Of a DNA stretch of 64,000 nt, positions 31,121 through 43,195 are shown in pieces. The stretch covers positions 62,919,035 to 62,983,034 of the forward strand of contig CM048844.1 of assembly GCA_026545765.1 (NCBI GenBank), in the 5' to 3' direction. The DNA comes from Plantago major (taxonomy: Eukaryota > Streptophyta > Magnoliopsida > Lamiales > Plantaginaceae). Under the pieces are notes generated by a model. It was given only the letters and a program-made list of their open reading frames with translations, ran no database searches and was not told the origin of the DNA. The stretch's first letter is position 1. Every line of letters begins with the position of its first letter. The position numbers and the translations under genes are program-made.

Positions 31121-32515
31121 TGATAAGCTCAAATTATACTTTAAAAAGCAATTAGAGCTTAAGCTATAGTTGCAGACTAAAGCCTAACTCGTGATCGATC
31201 TCTAGGGAATTAATCAGGCTACGTAGCAGTGAGAGTAAACATATACTTGCCAGTAACAGTTTGATTGATGGTTTTGTATACTTCTAACTAGATTGACTAA
31301 AGCTGATATTACGATTAACAGTGAGAGAAATATGAATACAATAGCAAGATCCAATTATGCTAATTCGAACTAGGGTTAACACTCATATTTGTCACACGGT
31401 TGTTGTACAGCAAATCAATCAATTCGATTCAACCAATTGTTCTTAGAAAATATTATACTGGAGAAATCGTGAGTGTCAATTCATGATCCTTAAACATGAA
31501 TAATTTAGAGAATTTAATACGGACTTATCGAATTGAAGGTTTTTACGAAGATTTTATACGAGACTAACCTATATGAGTGATTTGATAAACCTTAGAACAA
31601 ATATGCATAATCTTCACATACTACTGTATTCAAAGGTGTTTAGCTACTCATAATAGATAATTGCATACAGAGATTCATGGTAATAATCATACGAAACATA
31701 GATATGAAACTCGCATGCAATAACATACAATTCAATCGATAAAGATAAAGAACGAATTGTAAAGAAGAAAGCAATAGAGAAATCAATACCAATAATCCTG
31801 ATGAGTAAAATCAATGAATAACCAAGCTCTAAAGATGTCTCAATGTCAATGTCTCAATCTAGGATCTCTTCTAAAAAACTAGGTTAAAAGAAGTATGAAA
31901 GAAAAGAATCAAAATTCTAATCTAATAAGGAAAATAAAACGTTAATTTTGTGTCTCTACATGGCGAAGGAATATGCCTTGCAGCCTTCTTAATCGATTAT
32001 ATATCCGATTCAGAAAATCTGCCACTTGTGGCGTCTTCCTTCAAAACAGGGGAGCCAATCGCAAAATCTCGCCGCCGCGGCCCAATTACTTCACCGCGGC
32101 GAGCCTTCTTTATCGCAATATATATAACCTTCGCATAATCTCGCCGCGGCGAGCATGGTACTCTGCCGCGGCAAGCTTCAATCTTCAAAACAGAGGCTCC
32201 ACTCGCAAAATCTCACCGCGGCGGACCAATTCCTTCGCCGCGGCGAGTCTTCTATAATCTCAGAAGATGATCACTCGCTAAATCTCGCCGCGGCGAGCCT
32301 TCTCTCAATTCCCAGTTGCAAGCTCGTAAAATCTCGCCGCGGCGAGCCATGCTAAATAACTTGTTCTCATTCGGCTCAAAAGACATAGATTTCTACAAAA
32401 TATAAACAAAATACCAAAGCGTAAAAATGAACTAAAAAGACTACAAAACTAAAGACAAAGATTCACAAAAACCGTTAAAAAGGACCAAATGAGACGTTAG
32501 AATATTGTCTCATCA
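31121..32515 (-). repeat. 3' LTR of Athila-type element C
   Basis: Plus-strand ends TGATAAGCTCAAATTATACT (31121) and ..CTCATCA (32515). The left end is repeated at 38275, which proves it is an LTR. On its own strand it starts TGATGAGACAATATTC, like LTR G. It contains eight CG palindromes. Confidence 0.9.
32068..32348. repeat. Cluster of eight CCGCGG palindromes in the Athila-type LTR
   Basis: Sites at about 32068, 32091, 32140, 32163, 32212, 32234, 32284 and 32332, most reading TCGCCGCGGCGAGC or TCACCGCGGCGAGC in an AT-rich setting. GCTCGCCGCGGCGAGC is fully palindromic. Spacing alternates around 23 and 49 bp. Confidence 0.9.
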
Positions 32516-32530
32516 AAATCCCCAAATCGA
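32516..32530 (-). other. Polypurine tract of element C
   Basis: Minus strand GATTTGGGGATTT directly before the LTR start TGATGAG. Confidence 0.5.
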
Positions 32531-33850
32531 ACCTTTGCTCGTCCCCGAGCAAACAAACAAATTAAAGACAACTAGACTTAGACTACGACATATAATAACA
32601 CACAGACGAGTCAATCTTCCAAGTGACCAAACTCTACCATTGTAAGCGTTAAATTCACAAGATGCAAAAGGTTTGCACTCAACTGGCGTTGACAGAAATA
32701 GTGCACAAAAAATCCTGCAAGAGAGATTTTCAAATAAATAACACTTAAGTCTAACTCTCCAATCCCTCGCAAGGAAATCCTACACTATTCTCTCTCACAC
32801 TCTGGAAGTGTCCAGTGGGTTAAACACTCAAGAACAATAAGAGAAAAGGAAGGTGACTCTCGTCACAAAGGTGCCTTAAATACCTCATGCAATGTACTCA
32901 ATTAGTTAAGTCAGAAGGGACTTTTTCCTTGCGTATAGCAGCTTGCCAAGACATACAACCAACTTCCATAAACCAAATATTTGCATCAAATGTATTAAAT
33001 TCTAATCAATTTGGCCACTATGGACTCTTTTAGTCTCACTTTTTTGGTAGTGTCTGTTTTACTGAAGTCCACACTTTTGTGCGTGTTAGTTTGGTGTACG
33101 TGCCATCAACCCTCACGGACATATGGCTTTTTAGGACCACGCCGGTATATAGGTAGTATTTGAAACACGCCCAACACGACTACGGTGATGACAAGCACCA
33201 TAGATACACTCCGAGACAATTCAACTAATCAGGGGGAATACATATTACAAAATTTGAACAATAACATCATAACGCAATAGATTTCTTCTCCCCAAACCGA
33301 TTCTTCGCAATGCACTGGCTTTCGACAAAATGAAACATGAAGAGCATGTCGTTCGTCATACTTAACTTAACTGAGTACACATGAGAATGAAAAGGCGCAA
33401 ACAAGAGGGTTTGCGCTTCCCGAAAGGATCACACAAGCGCCGGTACAATATTTTTCCATCGGCTTAAAGTTTCTCACCGGCTTTTTGGACTAAAGAGTTA
33501 AACAAACCTGCTATTTACAAGAAAAACAAACTTATGAGATCTTAAGTTCACTACTCTATCTAAGCTGAGAATCGTGCAAAACGTAAGCAACAAGCAGATT
33601 TAACAATCAAAATAGAAGTTTTCGTAACTTGGAAGAATGACTCACGAAAGACTCTAGAGAAGGAATGAAAAATGACCAAAACAAACAGAAAGTAAAGGAC
33701 GAAAGACTCTAGAGACTCAGAAAATAGAGAAAATGCAGACATAACACTAGAGAGCACATACCCCCTCCCCAAACCTAAACTCAAGCATGTCCTCAAGCGC
33801 AGAGTAAAGAAGAAAACGAATGGGGTCAACAGTGACTTGCCTGTGATGTA
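32531..33850. other. 3' non-coding region of element C
   Basis: Lies between integrase and polypurine tract, where Athila elements usually carry an env-like frame. No long open frame, signal or membrane segment is seen on either strand. Confidence 0.5.
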
Positions 33851-33860
33851 CAGTTTAGAG

Positions 33861-35629
33861 TCATGTACTGGACTCGGAGAGTTTAACCACGTCTTTCGGT
33901 CGCTCAATGTACCCGTGAAAGTATGGTTTAACTCGCTGCCCATTGACCTTGAAGGTGGAACCGTCAGCGGAATTCAAGAGTTCGACAGCACCATGCGGTG
34001 CCACATGAATTATCGTGTACGGTCCATCCCAATATGACGTAACTTTCACGGAAAGATTTAAGACGAGAGTTAAAACCAAAACTTTCATACACAGGTGCAA
34101 GTCCTTGCGGATTATCCCTGCCATGATACTCTTTTGTCTTACCTTGTAAATCTTTGCATTCTCAAAGGCAAGGTGGCGGAGTTCTTCGGCTCGGAGATTT
34201 GCGATGTCGTTCCTCCCATTTGCATATCGAGATTTAGCTCCTTGGTGGCCCATGCCGCTTTGTGCTCCAATTCCACAGGAAGATGACAAGCTTTGCCATA
34301 AACCAACCGGTAGGGGCTTGTACCAATAACAGTCTTGTAACAGTTACGTAAGCCCGATTGCATCATCTAGCTGGGTTGACCAATCCTTACGATTTGGTTT
34401 TACGACCCTTGTGAGAATGCTCTTGATTTGCCTATTGCTGACTTCCACTTGACCAGAAGTTTGTGGGTGGTATGCAGTTGCGACACGGTGTTGCACTCCA
34501 TACTTCACAAGCAGGTTCGTAAATGAACGGTTAATAAAATGAGATCCGCCATCGCTAATGATTGCTCAGGGTATACCAAACCTGCTGAAAATATTCTTGG
34601 ACAAGAAAGAGAGCACAACTTTGGAATCGTTAGTTTTGGTGGCCATAGCCGCCATCCACTTAGTCACATAGTCCACCGCAACAACAATATATTCATTACC
34701 ATTAATTTTGGGAAAGGGTCCCATAAAGTCAATACCCCAAACATCAAAGGGTTCTACCACAAGATTGCTGGTCAAAGGCATCTCATTATGCTTGCTAATG
34801 TTACCATACGCTGACATGCATCACAACTAGCACAAAACTTATGAGCATCTTTAAACAGAGAGGGCCAAAAGAAACCTGATTAAAGAACCTTCAGGGCGGT
34901 TTTCTTCCCGCTGTAGTGCCCTCCACATTGCATGGTATGACAAAAGGTGAGAACACTGCCTACTTCACTCTCTAGAATGCAGCGCCGTAGGATGCCATCA
35001 GCTCCCTCCTTGAAAAGGTGGGGGTCATCCCAAAAGTAGCCATTGGTTCGGCGCGCAAAGTTCCTTCTTTCCTGTGAAGACATGTTAGCGGGGAAAACAC
35101 CTGCAACAAGAAAATTCACAATATCTGCAAACCAAGGCTCTAAGCTAACAGAGAATAGATGCTCATCAGGTAGGTCATCGGGAATAGGTGGAGAAGGGGA
35201 GATTGTCTTAGGATCAAGCCTAGATAAATGGTCAGCAACAAGCTTATCTTTACCACACTTATCAACTATTTCGCAATCGAACTCCTGTAACATCAAAACC
35301 CACCGAATGAGGCGCGGCTTAGAATCACTTTTTGCCATGAGGTGGCGGACCGCAGCGTGATCCATGTGGATGATCACTTTGAACCCTTTCAAATACGAAC
35401 GGAATTTATCCAATGCGAAAAGAACAGCTAGAAATTCTTTCTCAGTTATGGTGTAGTTAACCTGCGCAGGGTTAAGTGTCTTGCTGGCATAGTAAATCAC
35501 ATGAAAATGTCCATTTATCCTTTGTCCTAAAACAGCACCTAAAGCGAAATCAGAAGCATCGCACATAATCTCAAAGGGTAAGGACCAGTTAGGGGCAACA
35601 ACAACGGGAGCGGAAACGAGCGGAAACAA
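33861..35629 (-). pseudogene. Athila-type RNase H and integrase
   Basis: From 35629: RNase H ([71 protein letters not shown]), then the integrase zinc finger ([14 protein letters not shown]..). After a stop at 34880 the core continues in 34817-34566 ([26 protein letters not shown]) and, after a gap and frameshifts, in 34366-34139 and 34289-33861 ([31 protein letters not shown]-like end). At least three breaks. Confidence 0.85.
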
Positions 35630-35664
35630 GCTGCTCTTTCAAGATGTTAAAGGCCTGCATGCAT

Positions 35665-36963
35665 TCATTCATCATTGAAAACAAAAGGCATATCTTTCAT
35701 AAGCAAGTTGCTCAAACACTTAGCAATTTTCGAAAAATCCTTAATGAATCTTCTATGAAAACCAACATGCACAAGAAAAGATTGCAGCTCTTTCACACAA
35801 GTGGGAGGGGGAAGTTTAACAATCACATCAAGCTTTGATCTATCAACTTCTATCCCACGTTTTGAGACTACATGCCCTAAGACAATTCCTTCTTTAACCA
35901 TAAAGTTACTTTTTTCCCAGCTAAGAGTTAAGTTACACTCAATGCAACGTTTAAGCACTTTATCAAGTTTATGTAAGCAATCAGCAAAAGAATTTCCAAA
36001 AAGAGAAAAGTCATCCATGAAGACCTCTATAAAATCATGCACCATGTCAGAAAATATAGAAAGCATGCATCTTTGAAAAGTAGCAGGAGCGTTGCACAGT
36101 CCGAAAGGCATTCGGCGATAGGCAAAAGTCCCATAGGGACAAGTAAATGTCGTCTTCTCCTGATCCTCCTGAGCAATGGGTATTTGATAGAAACCTGAAA
36201 GACCATCCAAAAAACAATAGAACTCTCGCCCAGCAAGGAGGTTAAGCATCTCATCAATGAATGGCAGAGGGAAGTGGTCTTTCTTAGTGGCTGCGTTTAG
36301 TTTCCTGTAATCAATGCACAAACGCCACCCAGTGGTTTTTCTTACCGGGACCTCTATGCCCTTCTCATTTGTTTCGACAGTAACCCCCGACGTCTTAGGA
36401 ACTACATGCACAGGACTCACCCATCTACTATCAGCTATGGGGTAAATTATGTTGTGCTCAAGCATCTTAAAGATCTCAGATTTCACTACATCTTGCATAA
36501 CAGGATTAAGCCTGCACTGGGGTTGCCTAACAGGTTTAGCCTCGTCTTCTAAACTTATCCTCTGTGTGCAACGGGTTGCGCTAATGCCCTTAACGTCTCC
36601 AATTCCCCATCCTATGGCCGCAGAATTCTCCTTAAGAAGATCAACAAGTTGGTTCTCTTCTTCCTTTTGCAATTTCGAAGAGATTATCACAGGGTTGGAC
36701 CGATTTTCACCAAGGAAAGCATACTTAAGATGGGATGGGAGCTCCTTAAGGTCAGGCCTAGGGGGTTCGATTTCCCCAGTATTGCTACTGAGGGAGTCGA
36801 ATTCACCTAATGGTTCACTAGGGGGATCAAGTTCACCTGCCGGTTCAGTTTCAGCTGAATCTAAAGTACAGATTAGCTCATGACTTTCCTCACTCACAAT
36901 TCCCTTATCAGGATCTAGTGTCAAAGCGGGCTCTAACATATCGCTAGCAATATCATCAAGCAA
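35665..36963 (-). pseudogene. Athila-type reverse transcriptase
   Basis: 432 codons open. Motifs: LEHNIIYPIADSRWVSPVHV, GWRLCIDYRKLNAATKKDHF, FYCFLDGLSGFYQIPIA, YGTFAYRRMPFGLCNAPATF, and the catalytic FMDDF (near 36010), then GIVLGHVVSKRGIEVD. A frameshift near 35665 separates it from RNase H. The N-terminal 100 residues are an acidic linker. Confidence 0.9.
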
Positions 36964-37017
36964 AGCAGTATATACACAGTCATCAATGATGCAATGAAAT
37001 TCTTTGGCAATCTCATG

Positions 37018-38158
37018 TTACATTTCTGTCACATGTAGAATAGACATTAGAGTTACAGAGGGATTTGCGTCCTTGCTGATTTGATTGCCTCCGATATCCA
37101 TCGCTATCTTCCCTTTTGCAACATCGACTTGAAGTTTGACAGTTTTCATGAACGACCTTCCCAGCAAAATCACATGGTTTCTGCTGCTGGTTGCTGCATT
37201 GCTGGGAGGTAGAACTACAAAATCTGCTGGTACCAAGTATGTGTCGACCTTTACCAAAGCATCCCGTATAATACCAAGTGGTCGCTGGAGACTACAATCA
37301 GCCATCTGCAAAGTCATATTCACAGCTTCCAACTTCCCCAAACCGAGCTCCGATTAATGCTTGCTCCAAGTCGAGCATACCTTTTGCTACCTTCCCATTC
37401 TCCATTTGTATATCAATCACGAAACTCCCTGGGTCTTGTTGTTTCACTGGTAATCCGATCACAGAATTTGCTGTTTCTGGAAGAATCAGCTTTTCAGTAG
37501 ATGAAAGCTTCTTCTTATTAGCATTTAGATCCTTGAAGAACTTAGCATAGGAGGGGACATTATCGATAAGCTCCAGCAGTGGCATGTTCACGTTAACTTT
37601 CGAAAGCATTGCCAGAATAGATTTGAACTTACTGTCGTCTTTTGGCTTCTTAACTCTCCCAGGGTATGGTAATGGCTTGGGAACTTGTGGTCCTGGGGGG
37701 CGGAAGGGGTTATTAGATTTATGTAGAACCTCAGTGCTGCTTCTTGGGTCCTCAATAATCTCCTCAGCTTCCTCCTTAGTAACGTCGATAGCTGGTGTAG
37801 GTGGCGTTTCCGGTTCAGTCATCATATCTGGCTTCTCAACAACCTTACCACTACACAGTACTGTAGTTGCTTGAATCTCCTCTTCCAATTCATCTTCATC
37901 CCCAAATTCCAGACCTGCTACGAAGTTAGCCAATCTATCTGCTAAGTCCTCCATTCTGCTCATCATCCCTTCAATCTGGTGTCCTGTTCTCTCTTGCCCT
38001 TCCATAACAACTTGCATAAATTTTTCATCAAGGGCAATTAAGGCCATCAATGTGCTTTCGCAAAATGAGCTGCTCTCCGGTAAAATATTTGCACTCTTCT
38101 CCATTTCCCTTGCAGTGTGTAGTAGCTGGAAAAGGACTCCATTCCTGGATCTCAACAA
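37018..38158 (-). pseudogene. Athila-type gag remnant and protease
   Basis: 38158-37298 encodes a linker with coiled segments (GHQIEGMMSRMEDLADRLANF), a P-rich stretch and AMLSKVNVNMPLLELIDNVPSYAKF, the conserved region before Athila protease. A frameshift near 37340 leads into 37341-37018 with LQMADCSLQRPLGIIRDALVKV and ILLGRSFMKT, the protease end. The capsid domain expected upstream is missing; the frame begins about 100 bp from the primer site. Confidence 0.75.
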
Positions 38159-38251
38159 CAGTAACTCAACAAATGCTTAGTTTCTGTTAGTCCAAGTAAA
38201 ATGAAATCACGACAAGTAACCACCGACTCTCAACGCTACAATAGGAATTAA

Positions 38252-38270
38252 TTCCCCAGCAGCGGCGCCA
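38252..38270 (-). other. Primer binding site of element C, tRNA-Asp type
   Basis: Minus strand TGGCGCCGCTGCTGGGGAA, four bases from the LTR end. Same type as in element D. Confidence 0.8.
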
Positions 38271-38274
38271 AATT

Positions 38275-38399
38275 TGATAAGCTCAAATTATACTCTAAAA
38301 AGCAATTAGAGATTAAGCTGTAGTTGCAGACTAAAGCCTAACTCGTGATCGATCTCTAGGGAATTAATCAGGCTACGTAGCAGTGAGAGTAAACAGATA
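38275..38399 (-). repeat. 5' LTR remnant of element C
   Basis: 125 bp matching the left end of the LTR at 31121 with four differences; cut by the LTR of SIRE element A. The remainder of this LTR is not found on the far side of element A. Confidence 0.9.
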
Positions 38400-39867
38400 T
38401 GTTAGGAATATCTGTTTAGATTTTGATCAGCAACCCAATGACTTATCTTAGCTCAGAAAGGTGGTTAGTACTCTTGGTTCACTTGAACGCTGTAAAAGAG
38501 GAAACTCACTAAGTATGATAGTCTAGCTAATCTTGTATAGGATGTTAGGTCTCTGAATGTAATTTTTATTTTCTAAAAAAAGAAGACCAAGAAGAAGGCA
38601 TCCAGCAGGAAAAGTTCAACGGATTTGAAGATTTGAAGACTGCACAAGATTGCTGAAGACAAGGGTTTTTCAGATACCTATGACCAGATATCTTGAAGAC
38701 ACAAGCGTTTTTAAATAAATAGTGTTGCAAAAGATATCTGAGAAATAAAAGGTTTCTGAGACGAGGAAAGTGCCCACAGATATCTACACTCAGATACCTT
38801 GGACATAAACTATGTTTCTGAAAAGAAATATACTATAACAAGTTGTTTCAACAAGTGGTAGCTTCTGAAGAAGAAGACAAACGTACTACAGTACTATACT
38901 CAGATATCAATAGTTTGAATTTGATTTAAGCCTAACGGATACTATTCAAACGGCACTCAAATTCATCTATAAATATCAACACTTAGACTGCTTCAGAACA
39001 CACCTTAGAACACATAGAACTTACACCTTAGAACACTGAACTTGCATTGAATACTCTCACACAAGCTCTCTCAAGCATACTACCTACCTTCAAGCTCTCT
39101 GTTGCGACCAAAGCTCTTGATTCTAAGTAGCACAAAAGTTCTAAGTGTCCTGATCCTTAACAAGCATTGCTATTTGTGAAAGAGTTGAATTAAGATTTGA
39201 TATCTGAGATTCATTCTCTTGAACATTTATCATAGACTTGGGTCAGTAAAGAACAAGATACCATACATTGAAAAGTGTATTAAGTATACTTGACTCTCTG
39301 AGCTATCTGCATAACTGAACAAGTTATTAAAGAAGCTCACCTGACAAACTACCTTAACCAACACCTTAATTGGCGTGGAGTACAGGAAGTACTTAGTTTG
39401 GAAAACTAAGGAACAACTCCAGGAAAGAGGTTTCTGAGTACAGGAAGTACTTGGCTGTGAAAGCCGGGGAATAACTCAGGGGGAAAACTTGGTTGGGAAC
39501 CTAGTGTAATTAGGAATCGAGAGAAGATACTTGTAAGGTTACCTCAATTATCTGTCTTAGTGGATTCTAGGTCTGAGAAAGGCCGAAGTGGATTAGTTGA
39601 AGGATTACGACACCTTCAGATACCACTGTAAAAAGACTTGTTGTATTTACTTTCTGCATTTATTAATTGCTTTATTTACCTTGCAATGTATTTACAACTA
39701 TCTTGCTGAGCACGTGCACTTATCACTGAAAAGTCTTCCGCTCTCTGAAATTAAGTATCAGATATCCTCACAGATATCTGAGAAACTGTGTTTATCGACA
39801 AAAGTTTTAAAAGACTATTCACCCCCTCCCCCTCTAGTCTTTTACTTTGCCGTTATCTGGACCAACA
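38400..39867 (+). repeat. 5' LTR of element A
   Basis: TGTTAGGAATATCTG to CTGGACCAACA, 1468 bp. Two AACGG motifs stand just upstream of TATAAATA (38968). Confidence 0.9.
38968..38975 (+). promoter_or_regulatory. Element A 5' LTR TATA box
   Basis: ATCTATAAATATCAACACTT; likely start point of the genomic RNA about 30 bases downstream. Confidence 0.6.
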
Positions 39868-39869
39868 AG

Positions 39870-39881
39870 TGGTATCAGAGC
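39870..39881 (+). other. Primer binding site, tRNA-Met type
   Basis: TGGTATCAGAGC two bases after the LTR; complement of the 3' end of initiator tRNA-Met. Confidence 0.85.
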
Positions 39882-42489
39882 AGGAGGTTCCCAAGCCTTC
39901 TGCACTGAACCTAGATCCTAGATAAGTGCCCACTAACTGCTTTTCACCTACACTTGATTTGTTTGTTTAGTGTGTTTGCTGCAGGATGTCTTTAAGTGAC
40001 GCCCCAATTCTCAAGCCAGAGAATTATGAGAAATGGAAGAACAACATGATGCTCCACCTAGAAGCCATCAGTGACGAAATGATCGACGTGATAAAGAATG
40101 GCCCAATAGTCATTCAACAACTCAAGCAGGTCATGGAGGTTTCTAATGGTAGAGACAGAGAACAAAGTGATTGGTCTTCACAGATAGATGCGTTAACCAG
40201 TGGGAGACACCCGGTCCAAGTTATTCTGAACCAAAGCTCAGAGAGCTCTGGACATCGGAAGATGCCAAGAGAAATCGATCGACGGTCGGGCTCGTAATAT
40301 CATCATCGTTCTACTCGAGCACATACTGATGTAAGCGTGGGTGCAAAACGTCGAAAGTGGCTGGCAACCGATTGAAGAAATTTGTGCAGCCTTTGAAAGC
40401 GAAGGAAAATAAGTTCGAAGTTTTGAAGCTCAAATTCCAAAACTTTAAACAAGGTCCCACAGAGACTCTTGAAGAACTAGATTTCCGGTTTACAACACTT
40501 ATGAGTGCATGGCTGCACTTGGTTAAAGTAATAGATATACCCAGTCAGAAAAGATTAAGACTATTGTGAGAAGTCTAAATCATAACTGGGAGCACACAAA
40601 GTTTTTCTACTTTAACCAATGAATGCCAGATATCACTCCAGTGGAACTATTCTCTCACCTTGCCACTGTTGACTATGAGACAACTCAAAGAGAACAAACA
40701 ACTGAAAAGTTGCAGAATGTTGCTCTAGTTGCTCAAGGAACTTCTGAAAAGAAGGAAGGCAAGGAAGTGACTGAGGATGCTCTTGCTGTAAAGCAAATGA
40801 GAAAATATTTCAGTCGGGAAATAGAGAGAAGAAAAGCCAAAGAGAATATGAAAAAGCATCTAGGCTCAAACTATCACCAGTACAAATATATGCAAAGCTC
40901 GATGAACAAGCCAGCTCAAAAAGCATCTAGTACTGAGGAAGCAGAAATCGAAAACGATATCTGTTTCTATTGTCAGAAACCTGGTCATTTCAAGAAGGAT
41001 TGCCCTGCCTTCAACAAACTAAAGACAGGTGACAAGAAAGATAGAAGAAACTTCAAGAGAAGTCAGAGAGCTATGCTCACTGAAGAAAGGAAAAAGATTC
41101 AACTCCAATTGGATGCTCTAGACATTGAGTCTGATTCTGAGGATTAAGACTTAGATGATTCTACACTACCTTCTCCAGAAATGTGCGGTGTTTCTCATGA
41201 AGTGATCGACTTTGGTCAAAAGAAGAAAGAAGTGTGTGGAGTGGCTGAAGAAATCTTTCCAGATATCTCCAACATTGAACCTTGTCTAATGGCTGATGAT
41301 GTAACACATACTTCTTGTTATACATATGAAAGTGATGAGGAAGGAATCAAAGATCTGGAACATCTCAGAAGAGAGCTTGATCTCTACGAAAGAGAGTTTC
41401 TAATGGTCCGAGCTAGCCGACATCTTTGAAGAAGAAAAGAATTCTCTTGAAAAGGAAAATTCAAAATTACTCAAGACATCTAAGGAAAAGGATGCCAAAA
41501 TTGCATTTCTCAAAGCTCAGATATCTGAGACTGAAAAGTCACATGAAGAAGCATTGGCCAATTTTCAAAAGAAATGTGAAGATCCTTTCTGAGAATGAAG
41601 AACTCAAAAAGAAAGAACTATCTTTTCAATCCTATGCCAAAGCTAGTGACACTCTTACTGAAGTACAATCTTATTTAAGAGATCCTTCAGAAAAGAAAGG
41701 ACTTGGGCTAGACACACAGACAGATAGTTCTACCACTCTGAACAAGAGTGATGAAAGAAGAACATTTGTCAGTGCTCAGCAAGGTGGTTCCCAAACAACC
41801 TACAGTATCGGTCAGAAAGCTAAGGTTGTTGACAAAGAAAAGGCAGTTGCGATCAAACCTTTGTAGGAAAAACAAGTCCAAAAGAAATCTGTTGGGAATA
41901 TTTCTGAAAAGAAACATAACACTGAAAAGTGTAATCACCCACAGTGCTATGTCTCTCAGAAAGGAAAAATTGCAGGAGCTGACAAATTTTCCTATGTCAT
42001 GTTTTCTGGAAAGAAAATAGATTACCTAGAGACTAGCAAAGCTGCTGAGAAAAGATCTCAGATAGCACCAGGAGCTCGGAATGGTATTGGCTATAAAGCC
42101 ATCGGGAAACAACTTGCTCGTGAGTACAAACAAAAGCAAGAGCGATGGTTAAAAGCTAGAATTGCTCACAACAATTATCAGAAGTCACTACAAGAATAAC
42201 CGGATTTAGGGACGGATAAAATCCGTCCCTAAGTTAGGGACGAATCGGTTGTGCTAGAGACGGACTAGGGACGGATAGGCCTATTCGTCCCTAGTCCGTC
42301 CCTAAATAGGGACGGATTAGTAATCCGTCCCTATTTAGGGACGGATAGAATTATCCATCTCTAAATTTATAGACGGATAATTCTATCCGTCTCTAATTCG
42401 TTGACTAAAAAAAAAAAAAAAAAGAAAATTTAGGGACGGATAGATCTATCCGTCCCTAAACTATCAGAAACCCTAATTTATAACTCTCT

Positions 42490-42890
42490 TCCTCCCACAC
42501 TTACTAACCACTCCTCCTTCTCTCCTTCTCTCCCACTCCACCACCACCACTCCACCACCGTTCGACCACCACTCCACCACCACTCCACCGCCGTTCGACC
42601 ACCACTCCACCACCACGGGATCTCCGTCCTCCACCACTCCACCACCTCCACCGTACCACCACCTCCACCACTTCACCACCTCCACCACCACTCCACCACC
42701 TCACCACCACACTGCCTCTCCGTCCACCACCACCTCGACCACCACTGCCTCTTCGTCCACCACCACTCCAACACTGCCTCTCCGTCCACCACCACTCGAC
42801 CACCACTGCCTCTCCATCCACCACCACGACCACACTCCCAGATCCACCACCACGACATCTATACTGCCACCCCACCATGAGATCCGTCCA
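42490..42890. repeat. CCACCA-type low-complexity tract
   Basis: Irregular CCACCACTC / CGACCACCA / TCTCCGTCCACCACCA repeats within the CACTA element; long open frames here on the minus strand (Gly, Val and Trp-rich) are by-products. Confidence 0.85.
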
Positions 42891-43009
42891 CCACTATCTC
42901 CGGCCAGTCCAACAAGACCCAGATCCAGATCTAGATTATTTATATTGTATTATTGTAATTTCTTATTTGTATTAATTATTATTAAATGTTGTATATTGTA
43001 TTATTGAAT

Positions 43010-43195
43010 ATTGTATGAAATTGTCGGTTTATCCGTATTGAATAAAATTATCAGTTTATGCGTATTGAATAATCGTATACAATTTTCGGTTTATCCCTAT
43101 TGAATATTCGTATATAATTGTTGGTTTATCCGAATTGAATAAAATTATCGATTTATCCGTATTGAATATTCGTATAAAATTGTCGAAATATTCGT
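43010..43195. repeat. AT-rich tandem repeat in the CACTA element
   Basis: Five or so imperfect units of TCGGTTTATCCGTATTGAATA with ATTCGTATA spacers. Non-coding. Confidence 0.7.

Larger units (their letters stand above)
31121..38399 (-). mobile_element. Athila-type gypsy element C, minus strand, internally deleted
   Basis: On the minus strand: 5' LTR remnant (38399-38275), tRNA-Asp-type primer site (38270-38252), gag remnant and protease, reverse transcriptase, RNase H, integrase, polypurine tract, 3' LTR (32515-31121). The reverse transcriptase (YPIADSRWVSPVHVVPK, FMDDFSLFG) is of Athila type. The 5' LTR is cut after 125 bp by SIRE element A; over that length it differs from the 3' LTR at four places. 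No gag capsid domain and no env-like frame are seen. Internal length is about 5.7 kb, short for the family. Confidence 0.85.

Noticed and set aside
32531-33850. Env-like gene of the Athila-type element
   Set aside because: No open frame above about 130 codons and the one at 33560-33943 overlaps the end of integrase in another frame.
42473-42878. Overlapping Gly/Val/Trp-rich frames on the minus strand
   Set aside because: They come from the CCACCA-type simple repeat in a non-autonomous CACTA element, with no domain or codon pattern.
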